Shown here piece by piece: positions 26,547-34,497 of a stretch of DNA of 64,000 nucleotides. Within the stretch, counting starts at the first letter, position 1; every line of letters starts with the position of its first letter. Below the pieces are notes generated by a model, which was not told the origin of the DNA, made no database searches, and saw only the letters and a program-made list of their open reading frames with translations. This DNA is from Bifidobacterium adolescentis ATCC 15703. Its GTDB lineage: Bacteria; Actinomycetota; Actinomycetes; Actinomycetales; Bifidobacteriaceae. The position numbers were made by a program, and so were the translations under genes. The stretch covers positions 117,946-181,945 of the forward strand of contig NC_008618.1 of NCBI RefSeq assembly GCF_000010425.1. The letters are read 5' to 3'.

Positions 26547-28738
26547 GCCGCGATCACTTTCGTGCTTTCCAGCTTGCTTACGTACCAATGGTTGAACTTG
26601 ACCAGTGGAATGCGCAGTAGCAGACCTATCAGCAGCAGCGGCGGAATGAACAGCAGTAGCGCGCCAATCGCAAACCAGTAATCGTTACTGTAGATTCCGC
26701 CGATCGCCGCGCGCATTGCTGTGATTGAATGCGTCGCAGGCAGGAACGGGCTGATGCCGCTGATGATTTTCGGCAGCACGGCCAGCGGATATGCGCCGTT
26801 CGCTCCGGAGATCTGCATGACGAGAAACAGCACGCCGATGGCTTTGCCGACGTTGCCGAAGCTGGCCACGAGCGTGTAGGTGAAGAACGAGAACACTAGG
26901 CTGCTCACCCAGCCGGACAGCATGAACAGCAGCGGATGCACCGCCTGGACATGGAGGAACAGCAGACTGCCTCCCAAGGAGAACGTGCTCTGCAATAGTC
27001 CGATCACGCCGAACACACCGTAATGTCCGAGAAACAGCTGATGCGGTTTCGGGTCGCCGAGTTCCTTGCGCACCTTACGCGAGACGGTGGTCTTGAGCGT
27101 CACTGCCATGAGCAGCGAACCGACCCACAGTGGCAGGATCGTGTAGAACGGTGCCATCTGCGAACCGAAATTCTTGACTGGGAACACCGCGTTGCGTTTC
27201 ACTTTTACAGGGGCTGCAAGCGCGGCGGCCAACGAGTCGGTATTATCGCTGAGCACATCTTTGACGGCGCTCATATCGCCGCTGTTCAGCGCATCGGTCA
27301 ATGTTCCTGTGAATGCGCCCAGTTTTTTGCCCGCGCCGGCCAGACTATCGGCGGTGGAATCCAACACGCTGCTGATGGCGGTCAGATTCTTATCCGCGGT
27401 CTTGGTGGTGCCGTTCAGATTGCCCAGCGCGCCTTTCAGATCGGCCGCTGTGGCATTGAGCGCGGTGGTGGTGCTGGTAATGGACGTGGCGATATCGTCA
27501 AGTTGCGGTTTCAGTTGGCTCTCATAGTCGGTTTTGATGCCACTGACGGACGTTGCCGCCTGCTGCGCCAGTTTCTTGATCTCCGCACGTTCGGCCGTGG
27601 TATCGCTTACTTTGGCGTCGATGTTGTCGGCGCTGCCATTCAGCGCCGATGCTAGGTCGTTGAGCTGTGTGATGGTGGTGCCGACGTTGGTTTTGAGATG
27701 GTCGATGGCGTTCCTCACCGCTTCCGGCAGCTTTTCGTTTGCGCTGAGCGCGTCGAGCGAATCATAGATCTGCTGGTAGCTTTGCGCCTGCTTGCTGATG
27801 TTCGTGGCCTGGTTGCGTAATGCGTTGGCGGTGTTGCCGGCCTGCGTGCCCGCATTGCCGAATAGGCTGTCCACATCTGCTTCCATGGCTGTGAAGCTGT
27901 TGGCGGAATCAGTCAGAGCCGTGCCCAGCGCGGTGGTGCCGGTCTTCAACGCGCCCGTCAGATCCTCCACGCCGCTGCCGGCTTGCTTGAGTGTTGTTCC
28001 TGCGCTTTTCGCATTGCCGCTGACATTGGCGATCAGACCGTCGGAGGACTCAAGCAGATGCCGTGCGCTTTGTGTCAGCGTGCTGAACGTGCGGAGCGTT
28101 CCGGAAGCGTCGGTGAGCGTTTCCGCGAAGTCGCTGATATTGCCGTTGAACTGCGTGAGTTGTTCCTGCGCGGCTGGCTTGTCGAGTTGGTTGGCGAGTT
28201 GCGATGCCACACTCAGCGCGGTGCTGGTCAGTGTTTCGGAGAACGTCTCGTTGACCTGCGCGCTGACCGTATCGGCGCCTTGGCCTGTGATCTTCGGAGC
28301 CAAGGCGTTCTTCTTTTCATTGTTGTAGTAGGCGATTTCGGCGTGGTCGCCATCGGATGCGAAGAACGTCATCATACGGGTGCTGAAGTTCTTCGGAATC
28401 ACCACAGCTGCGTAATATTCGCCGGATTTGGTGCCGTTGATGGCTTCTTTTTTGGTGGTGAAGGTCCAGTCGAGCTGATCGTTGGAACGCAGCGTGTTAA
28501 CCACTTGGTCGCCGATGTTGATCTTCACTGGAATGAGGTCGGACCGGTATCCGTCGTCCTCATTGGCTACGGCGAATTTCAGATTGCCGGTATTGGCGAA
28601 CGGGTCCCAGCTGGCGGCCACGTTGAACCATGTGAAGATGCCGGGGATCACAACGAGTCCGATGACGATGATGATGGAGACGACGTTGCTGGTGATTCGC
28701 CGGATGTCGCCGACGAACAGTTTCCAGATGGTTTTCAT
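26543..28738 (-). CDS. YhgE/Pip-family membrane protein (second of pair)
   Basis: 731 residues. One N-terminal helix (VVSIIIVIGLVVIPGIFTWFN, about 20-40) with the family motif PGIFTWFNVAASWDPFANTGNLKFAVANEDDG, a long extracytoplasmic helical segment rich in Ala/Thr/Leu (about 150-520, coiled coil), then about five C-terminal membrane helices including PFYTILPLWVGSLLM and GANGAYPLAVLPKIISGISPFLP. This is the ABC-2-like layout of YhgE and the phage-infection protein Pip. Members serve in cell-envelope export or as phage receptors; type VII-associated relatives exist. It starts within the stop of the upstream gene (ATGA overlap). Confidence 0.9.
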   Translation of the reverse strand: MKTIWKLFVGDIRRITSNVVSIIIVIGLVVIPGIFTWFNVAASWDPFANTGNLKFAVANEDDGYRSDLIPVKINIGDQVVNTLRSNDQLDWTFTTKKEAINGTKSGEYYAAVVIPKNFSTRMMTFFASDGDHAEIAYYNNEKKNALAPKITGQGADTVSAQVNETFSETLTSTALSVASQLANQLDKPAAQEQLTQFNGNISDFAETLTDASGTLRTFSTLTQSARHLLESSDGLIANVSGNAKSAGTTLKQAGSGVEDLTGALKTGTTALGTALTDSANSFTAMEADVDSLFGNAGTQAGNTANALRNQATNISKQAQSYQQIYDSLDALSANEKLPEAVRNAIDHLKTNVGTTITQLNDLASALNGSADNIDAKVSDTTAERAEIKKLAQQAATSVSGIKTDYESQLKPQLDDIATSITSTTTALNATAADLKGALGNLNGTTKTADKNLTAISSVLDSTADSLAGAGKKLGAFTGTLTDALNSGDMSAVKDVLSDNTDSLAAALAAPVKVKRNAVFPVKNFGSQMAPFYTILPLWVGSLLMAVTLKTTVSRKVRKELGDPKPHQLFLGHYGVFGVIGLLQSTFSLGGSLLFLHVQAVHPLLFMLSGWVSSLVFSFFTYTLVASFGNVGKAIGVLFLVMQISGANGAYPLAVLPKIISGISPFLPATHSITAMRAAIGGIYSNDYWFAIGALLLFIPPLLLIGLLLRIPLVKFNHWYVSKLESTKVIAA

Positions 28739-31563
28739 GCGTTGCTCCTTTCCTCGGTGTTTTCGGTTGTCTCGGTTGTCTCGGCGGTCTCGGTAGTCTC
28801 GGTGGTGTCCGTGGCGGCATCGTTCGCGGCGGCGCTTGGACCGGTCGTCTGCATTTTCTGCACCAGTATGGCGATTCCGTCATCTTCATTGTGGTTGACG
28901 CCCGTCACGTTTTCCGTCGTTTCTTTGATGACGCTGGTATTGCGATTATCGGATGTCGTGCGTTTGCCGCTGGTGCGTCTCCGCGTTTTGCGCAGCAGTC
29001 TGTTCCGCCGTTCCTGTTGCGCCCGCTTTTTGCGACGGATGCGTGCCGCTTGGCGCTCCACCAGCATGGATTGGATCGATTCATCGCTCAAATGGCCGAG
29101 CTCCACTTGACGGTTCAGATTATCGCGCATGTATTCGATGACCATGAGGAAGCCCATGATGAGCAGAATCCAGACGACCCACGTGGCCAGTACCACCACT
29201 TTCTCTCCGTTGGTGAACGAGAACACCGCCGCCAGAGTTACCGGAACTACGAATCCGATCACCAGAGCTCCGCGCTTGAGTTTCGGGTACAGTTCCGCGA
29301 ACCGACTTGCGCGTTCCTCGATCACCTCGCGGTAACCGCCTTTGTCGGCCAGCACCTGAATGGCTTGGGACATGTTGTATCCGCGTTCCGGAAGCTCCAC
29401 TTCCTCGCCGATAATCATGTCGCTTTCCTTGATTTCGCGGGCGAAGAGTCGGTTGAGGTTGACCAACAGAGGACGGACCACCAGACCGATGACGAACGCC
29501 ATGGCGGCAAACAGCAGCAGCGTGCCGATCGCCTTGATCCAATGGCCGTCGTAGAAGCCGGCGATGGTCTCGCGGAATGCGTCTATCGAATAGCTGAATG
29601 GCACGAACGGATAGACCATGCGGAAGAACTTCGGCATCATCTCGATCGGATACAGGCCGGAAGCGCCTGGAATCTGCACGATCACCAACGCCACGCACAG
29701 GCCCTTGCCGATGTGCATGAACGTGGTGGACAGCGCGTACGTGATGCTCAGATATACCAGCGATGTGATCATGCCGGTCAGTATGAACAGTGGCGCGCAA
29801 GCCGTCTGTACGCCGAGTATCAGATCGCCAACGGTGCAGATCGCGCCTTGAATGACGCCCATCGTGCCGAGCAACAGGTATCGGGCCAGATACTTTTCGG
29901 TTGCGGTCGGATCGAGACCCTCAAGCCCCTCGTCGTCCACCTCCACTTTGTAGATCACCACAAAGGCGAACGCGCCCACCCACAGTGCCAGATTGGTCAT
30001 CAGCGGAGCCATGCCGGAGCCGTAGGAGTTGACGGGATACACGTTCTTCGTGTCGATTACGGTCGGGGACTCCATGAACGAGGCGATCTTATCCGCGTCA
30101 AGCGAACCGCTGCCGGTCAACGATGCGAGCAGATCCGTAGTGCCCAGCGCCTTCAGGTCGGTGCTGACGGTGGTGAGCTTCGTCTCCATCTTCGCCAGCT
30201 GCTGGTCGGTTTGCTCAAGGCCGATGCGGGCGTCTGACGCCACTTGGTCGAGTTGGTCGAGCACGATGTTGGTTTGCCTGACCACGCTGTCCTGGCTGGT
30301 CACGGTGCCGGCAAGTGTTCCGGCCGTCCCAGCCAGCGAGCCCAGCGCGGAATTCAGTCGCGGCAGTGCGCCTGAATTGATGGCGTTGCGCGCCGTGCCT
30401 GCGCTTTTGAGCGAGTTCTGCGTGCCTATGTTGAAATCGGTGGACAGTTTGGATACGCTGCCGGCTGTGTCCTGTGTGTTCTCGCTCAGGGTTTTGAGGT
30501 CGGCGAGTGTTCCGGCTGCCGTGTTGTTGGTATTCTCCAGTTTGCTGATGATTTGCTGGTATTGCGCGTTGTCGCTGGCGGATTTGAGCTTCTCGAGCAG
30601 TTTCGCATTGCTGTCGGTGATGTTTTGCATGCCGGTCACCGCCTGCTGCGCCGATCCACTTGCCGCGGATACCGCCGACGAGATCTGGTTGATGCTGGCT
30701 GTGGATTGCGCCGTCGCTTGGGAAACAAGTCCGGATCCGGTTTCCAGCGCGCTGTTGGCGTTGGACGAAAGCGTGTTGAGCTGGGTTTGCGCTGTGCCGA
30801 TGGCGGTGGATGCGCCTGCTAGTCCTCTGCCTGCGCTCGCCGCGGCCAGCTGCACGTCGTTCAGGGCATTGCGTGCTGCTTTTGTCTGCTGTGGCACATT
30901 GGCTAACTGGGTGTCGAAATCCGCGATTGCGGAGCGGATCGTGCCTACGTTCCGCTTGGTGTTGTCGAGTTCGCCGATGGTTTCGTTGGCGATGGCGTTG
31001 GTGTTGCCGCTGATGGTGCCGTTGGCCGAGTTGACGGCTTTGACGAGCACGTCGCTGACGGTGGAGACGAAGGTGTTGTTGACGGTGCGGTCGACCACGG
31101 TCGCGCCTTGGTCGGTGATTTTCGGCGAAATCGGACTCGCCTTCTCGTTCACGTAATATTCGAGCGTGGGGCGATGCTTGCTGTTGGTGACGACGTTGGC
31201 CAGATCTTCGCTGAAGTCGGAAGGGATGACGATTGCGGCGTAGCAGTCGCCCGACTCCACCGCTTCCATCGCATTGGCTTTGCCCATGAACTCCCAGCCG
31301 AGCTGGTCGTTGCTCTTCAGCGTGCCTTCGATTTGATCGCCGAGATTGACTTTGCCAAGCAGCGCGTTGTCTGTGCCTTCGTCCATGTTGGCCACGGCCA
31401 CTTTGATGCTGTCCGTGTTGCCATAGGGATTCCAGAACCCGTAGATGTTGAACCATGCGTATAGCGGGGGAATGAGAATCAGGCCGATCATAATCACCCA
31501 CGCGGCGGGTACGGTGACCAATCGTTTGAAGTCACGGCGCAGGATCTGCAGTACGTTGTGCAT
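28735..31563 (-). CDS. YhgE/Pip-family membrane protein (first of pair)
   Basis: 942 residues from ATG 31563, preceded by GGAGAG; the longer frame to 31845 has no ribosome site. Same plan as its partner: N-terminal helix (VPAAWVIMIGLILIPPLYAWFN), the motif NIYGFWNPYGNTDSIKVAVANMDEGTD, a long coiled-coil external region (about 150-545) and C-terminal helices with MAPLMTNLALWVGAFAFVV and GASGLYPIEMMPKFFRMVYPF. A distinctive extension from about residue 770 adds two more helices and a cytoplasmic Arg/Lys-rich tail (RRKKRAQQERRNRLLRKTRR) ending in Thr/Glu repeats. Head of a three-gene operon with a second YhgE and a TetR, both coupled by 4-base overlaps. Confidence 0.9.
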   Translation of the reverse strand: MHNVLQILRRDFKRLVTVPAAWVIMIGLILIPPLYAWFNIYGFWNPYGNTDSIKVAVANMDEGTDNALLGKVNLGDQIEGTLKSNDQLGWEFMGKANAMEAVESGDCYAAIVIPSDFSEDLANVVTNSKHRPTLEYYVNEKASPISPKITDQGATVVDRTVNNTFVSTVSDVLVKAVNSANGTISGNTNAIANETIGELDNTKRNVGTIRSAIADFDTQLANVPQQTKAARNALNDVQLAAASAGRGLAGASTAIGTAQTQLNTLSSNANSALETGSGLVSQATAQSTASINQISSAVSAASGSAQQAVTGMQNITDSNAKLLEKLKSASDNAQYQQIISKLENTNNTAAGTLADLKTLSENTQDTAGSVSKLSTDFNIGTQNSLKSAGTARNAINSGALPRLNSALGSLAGTAGTLAGTVTSQDSVVRQTNIVLDQLDQVASDARIGLEQTDQQLAKMETKLTTVSTDLKALGTTDLLASLTGSGSLDADKIASFMESPTVIDTKNVYPVNSYGSGMAPLMTNLALWVGAFAFVVIYKVEVDDEGLEGLDPTATEKYLARYLLLGTMGVIQGAICTVGDLILGVQTACAPLFILTGMITSLVYLSITYALSTTFMHIGKGLCVALVIVQIPGASGLYPIEMMPKFFRMVYPFVPFSYSIDAFRETIAGFYDGHWIKAIGTLLLFAAMAFVIGLVVRPLLVNLNRLFAREIKESDMIIGEEVELPERGYNMSQAIQVLADKGGYREVIEERASRFAELYPKLKRGALVIGFVVPVTLAAVFSFTNGEKVVVLATWVVWILLIMGFLMVIEYMRDNLNRQVELGHLSDESIQSMLVERQAARIRRKKRAQQERRNRLLRKTRRRTSGKRTTSDNRNTSVIKETTENVTGVNHNEDDGIAILVQKMQTTGPSAAANDAATDTTETTETAETTETTENTEERSNA

Positions 31564-32025
31564 TGTCTCTCCGGTTTGGCGAATCAATTCCCTTATATGG
31601 CGATACGTGTTCCGTAGCGCTACGCGGTTCGTATCGTATACCGTGCTCTTGGACAATCGCCATCGCGTTTCATGGATGACGGAAATCGGGTCGAGTACTG
31701 CGGCAAAGCCTCGGCAAAACCATCGCCGGCTGACGTAGCCCCTTCCGCTCACGTCCGTGACAAATCGCCATTTCTGTATGTCCGTGAGCGAAAGGTGGTA
31801 ATAAATCGCTATTTTCCGTCCGTATTTATACCCCCATTCGCTCACGATGCGCTATACATCGCCATTTCTTGCGGACGTGAGCGAAAGGTGGTGTGCGAAT
31901 GGCGATTGCAGCCAGCTGACGTCCCCCTCTTTTGCTCGCGTCCGCCAATAATCGCACCTGAACCGCTTTTCTTGCGGCGGATATTGCCTACGTTTGGTAG
32001 CGTGGGCTGAAGGAAGGAGCGGCAT
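31564..32025. other. Gene-free spacer with GTGAGCGAAAG repeats
   Basis: 462 bases between the divergent YhgE and CmpB genes. GTGAGCGAAAGGTGGT occurs at 31784 and 31879 in direct orientation, with an inverted partial copy at 31848-31857 and a TTTATACCCCC box at 31825. These belong to the dispersed family also seen at 34107-34227 and, inverted, at 54303-54460. The two promoters of the flanking genes must lie here but were not resolved. Confidence 0.6.
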
Positions 32026-33330
32026 ATGAGCGAAACCGCACAATCTGAATCACGATCCGAGGATTCCGCCGCGGGCAAGACGGATGGAGAAATCAAGGCG
32101 ATTGCCGCCGAAACCGAAATCGCGGCTATCGAAGAAGGCGGAAAGCAGGGCACTGGCGAAGTCGGCAATCCCGCTGACCGTCGTCTGCCGTTAATCGTTC
32201 GCATTTACGGCATCGTCATGCTTATTGAAGGCGTGGTGACGCTGCCGTTCATTGTGTTGGCGTGCCTGTACTCGATTCGCGCGGTGTTTTCCGGCAAAGT
32301 GGCGTTCGATGCGCTCAGCCTCACCGCGATTCTGTCGGTGGTTCACGCGGCCGTGCTGCTGGTCGTCACCGCGTGTCTGGCGGTGTTCGGCGTGATGCTT
32401 ATTATGAACAAGCGTCGGCATATCGCGCAATGGACGTATCTGATGATTCCGCTCACCCTTGCCGAAGGCTTGCTGTCGCTGGCATTGCAGGGACTTGGTG
32501 TGAATTTGATCGGCCCGGCTATCCAGCTTGTCGTGCTCATAGCCCTGCATGTCACTGCCGATCCGTCGCTGCGTGAGGAACGTCGTCTCCAGTTCGCGTT
32601 GCGACGTATGGATGCCCGTAGCGCATACGAAGACGCCGCTTCCCAGGGTATGGCTGGCCGCGATTTGACCGGCAAGGGCTATATTTCGCTGGATTTCTTC
32701 AATTTGTTCTGGTTGTTCGCCATCGGTTGTGTGTTCGGTTTGGTGATCGAGACCATCTACCATTTCGTGCTGTTCGGCGAATACCAGGATCGCGCAGGCT
32801 TCCTGTGGGGGCCGTTCTCGCCGATTTACGGCTTCGGCGTGGTGATCGTCACCGTGTTGCTCAACCATTTGTGGCAGTCGAATTGGTTGCTGATTTTCTG
32901 CTCAAGCGCGGTGATCGGTGGCGCGTTCGAATATTTCACCAGCTGGTTCATGCAGGCCGCGTTCGGTATTCGCGCATGGGATTACACGGGGCAATGGCTT
33001 TCGATTGACGGGCGTACGTCCGGCAAATACATGTTCTTCTGGGGTATCCTCGGCTTGATTTGGGTCAAGTTGATTCTGCCGCGATTGTTGCGATTGATCC
33101 AGCGTATTCCGTGGAAGATTCGCTATTCGTTGACGCTGGTCTGTTTCATACTCATTTTCGTCGATGGCGTGATGACGCTGATGGCGCTTGACGCTTGGTA
33201 TTCCCGCATGGCTGGGGTTGCGCAGAATTCGCCCGTTTCGCAGTTCTTCGCCACGTATTTCAATGACGATTTCATGGCCCACCGATTCCAGACCATGAAG
33301 ATCGACCCGTCCACTGCCGGTCGTATGTAG
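32026..33330 (+). CDS. CmpB-family (PF06541-like) membrane protein
   Basis: 434 residues from ATG 32026, with AAGGAAGGAG 6 bases upstream. An acidic ~45-residue cytoplasmic start is followed by four helices (about 55-180), then the conserved CmpB domain: FFNLFWLFAIGCVFGLVIET, GFLWGPFSPIYGFGVVIV, FEYFTSWFMQAAFGIRAWDY and KYMFFWGILGLIWVK. These proteins are labelled putative ABC transporter permeases in databases, but no ATPase is adjacent and the function is not known. The region around ETIYHFVLFGEYQDRAGFLWGP is the most conserved. Confidence 0.85.
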   Translation: MSETAQSESRSEDSAAGKTDGEIKAIAAETEIAAIEEGGKQGTGEVGNPADRRLPLIVRIYGIVMLIEGVVTLPFIVLACLYSIRAVFSGKVAFDALSLTAILSVVHAAVLLVVTACLAVFGVMLIMNKRRHIAQWTYLMIPLTLAEGLLSLALQGLGVNLIGPAIQLVVLIALHVTADPSLREERRLQFALRRMDARSAYEDAASQGMAGRDLTGKGYISLDFFNLFWLFAIGCVFGLVIETIYHFVLFGEYQDRAGFLWGPFSPIYGFGVVIVTVLLNHLWQSNWLLIFCSSAVIGGAFEYFTSWFMQAAFGIRAWDYTGQWLSIDGRTSGKYMFFWGILGLIWVKLILPRLLRLIQRIPWKIRYSLTLVCFILIFVDGVMTLMALDAWYSRMAGVAQNSPVSQFFATYFNDDFMAHRFQTMKIDPSTAGRM

Positions 33331-33359
33331 GCTGGTTTTTGCGTTTTGCGGGTTTTGCT

Positions 33360-33395
33360 AAGCGGCTGGTCGGGCGATGTTCCGGCTGGCCGCTT
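33360..33395 (+). terminator. Hairpin downstream of the CmpB gene
   Basis: AAGCGGC (33360-33366) pairs with GCCGCTT (33389-33395), with further imperfect pairing inside (GGTCGG with CCGGC). It is followed by TGCTTTGG, a poor T tract. Confidence 0.4.
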
Positions 33396-33545
33396 TGCTT
33401 TGGGTGGCTGATTTTGAACGATTTCGGACGATTGCAGTGGGGTTTTGTTGCGGGTTTTGCCGCGGGGGATTTGATTCTTCCGGATTATTGCCGTTTGGGA
33501 TTCGTGCCTTCCGGCTGTCTGGATGCTTGACTGCTGTTGCCGCGC

Positions 33546-33782
33546 CTACGCCGCGATGCTTTGCGCCAGCTGGCGGATGAGGTCGGGGCGATGTCCGCTC
33601 CATGAGGAATTCGGTGAGATGACGACCGGAATTTGCTTGAAGCCGGCGTCCTTGATCTGTTCGAATGTGGACGGATTCTGCGTCAAATCGACCGCCACGT
33701 ACCGCACTCCCAGTTTGGAAAGCTCTTGTTCGGTGGCCTCGCATTGAGGATTGTTCGGATTGGTGAAGACGGTCACGGTCAT
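33546..33782 (-). CDS. NrdH-like redoxin lacking the first active-site cysteine
   Basis: 78 residues from ATG 33782, with GGAGG 8 bases upstream. The sequence TVFTNPNNPQCEATEQEL aligns with the NrdH thioredoxin-fold motif KPACVQCxAT, so the first Cys of CxxC is Asn and only the second Cys remains. The C-terminal WSGHRPDLIRQL matches the NrdH signature WSGFRPD, and VAVDLTQNP and KQIPVVI are the usual core strands. NrdH normally reduces class Ib ribonucleotide reductase. With one Cys it cannot work by the usual dithiol route. Two NrdR-type boxes precede it (33882-33927), so it still appears to be under ribonucleotide-reductase control. No nrdI/E/F gene adjoins. Confidence 0.8.
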   Translation of the reverse strand: MTVTVFTNPNNPQCEATEQELSKLGVRYVAVDLTQNPSTFEQIKDAGFKQIPVVISPNSSWSGHRPDLIRQLAQSIAA

Positions 33783-33881
33783 TACTTTTCCTCCCTATGC
33801 AATCGGCTTCCTTTGGTGCGGAAGATCTTGTCGGCCACGTTTTTCGATTTTGCCCGGCTGAGCAGGCCGTTCATCAGTATA

Positions 33882-33927
33882 CACTACCCGTAGTGGCGTT
33901 TCGTGCGTTCGCCCACTGTATATAGTG
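33882..33927 (-). promoter_or_regulatory. Tandem NrdR-box-like sites upstream of the NrdH-like gene
   Basis: CACTACCCGTAGTG (33882-33895) and CACTGTATATAGTG (33914-33927) are two 14-base imperfect palindromes with the same CACT/AGTG ends, 32 bases apart, close to three helical turns. This matches the paired NrdR boxes that repress ribonucleotide-reductase genes. Confidence 0.7.
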
Positions 33928-34106
33928 GGGAATTTCCCGTAATACCGAATCTATGCGAACAAATGTTCGATATATTCGAGTCTATCATTATCCTCGATTG
34001 CGCCACGCCGGTTGCATGCGTATGGTCCGTCCGCGAATCGCCCGCGGGCTGTTCGCTATTCATTTCGGAACACATATTGCGATTTCGCTCGTTTTCTTAC
34101 GATTGT

Positions 34107-34227
34107 GAGCGAAAGGTGGTGCCGCATAGTGCGGTAGGGGGTATAAATCGCCTTATTTTCCATACTTTTCGGCGCACGTCGCGAAATAATCGACCGAAAT
34201 TGCGATTCGTGAGCGAAAGAGGGTGCG
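34107..34227 (+). repeat. Dispersed GTGAGCGAAAG / GGGGGTATAAATCGCC element
   Basis: GTGAGCGAAAGGTGGT (34107), GGTAGGGGGTATAAATCGCC (about 34133-34152), a TTTTCC...CTTTT...GCGCAC stretch and a second GTGAGCGAAAGAGGGT (34209) occur in the same order on the minus strand at 54303-54460. The spacer from 33783 to 34321 otherwise holds only the NrdR boxes. No gene was seen in it. Confidence 0.75.
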
Positions 34228-34321
34228 CGATATGGTGCGTTCCGTATTGAAGTGCTGAGACCTCATCCCGAAACAAATGAAAAAGTCCTGAGAACCATCG
34301 GCTTCCAAGACTTCGAACCTG

Positions 34322-34394
34322 TGCCCCCCGTGGGATTCGAACCCACAACCCACGACTTAAAAGGACGCTGCTCTAACCGTTGAGCTAGAGGGGC
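34322..34394 (-). tRNA. tRNA-Lys (anticodon UUU)
   Basis: 73 bases on the minus strand fold as a tRNA. The acceptor is GCCCCTC paired with GGGGGGC (one T-G pair), the D arm GCTC/GAGC, the anticodon loop CTTTTAA (anticodon TTT) and the T arm GTGGG-TTCGAAT-CCCAC; the discriminator is A and CCA is not encoded. The anticodon stem GCGTC/GTCGT has a U-U mismatch and a G-U pair, unusual but seen in some tRNAs. Confidence 0.92.
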
Positions 34395-34484
34395 AACAGC
34401 AACATAGTATACAGCATATTCGGACCAATCGCCACCACGGGCGTCGGACGGGCGTCGAAATGGCCTTCGGAGTGTTGGTGTGCC

Positions 34485-34490
34485 TACAAT
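34485..34490 (+). promoter_or_regulatory. -10 box TACAAT placing the transcript start at the pepD ATG
   Basis: The hexamer ends 7 bases before ATG 34498, the normal distance to a transcription start. No clear -35 box is present. Confidence 0.45.
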
Positions 34491-34497
34491 CGAAACC

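Noticed and set aside
31564..31845. Longer N-terminus of the first YhgE protein
   Set aside because: The extra residues are not like a membrane protein start, whereas ATG 31563 has GGAGAG and begins the conserved helix.
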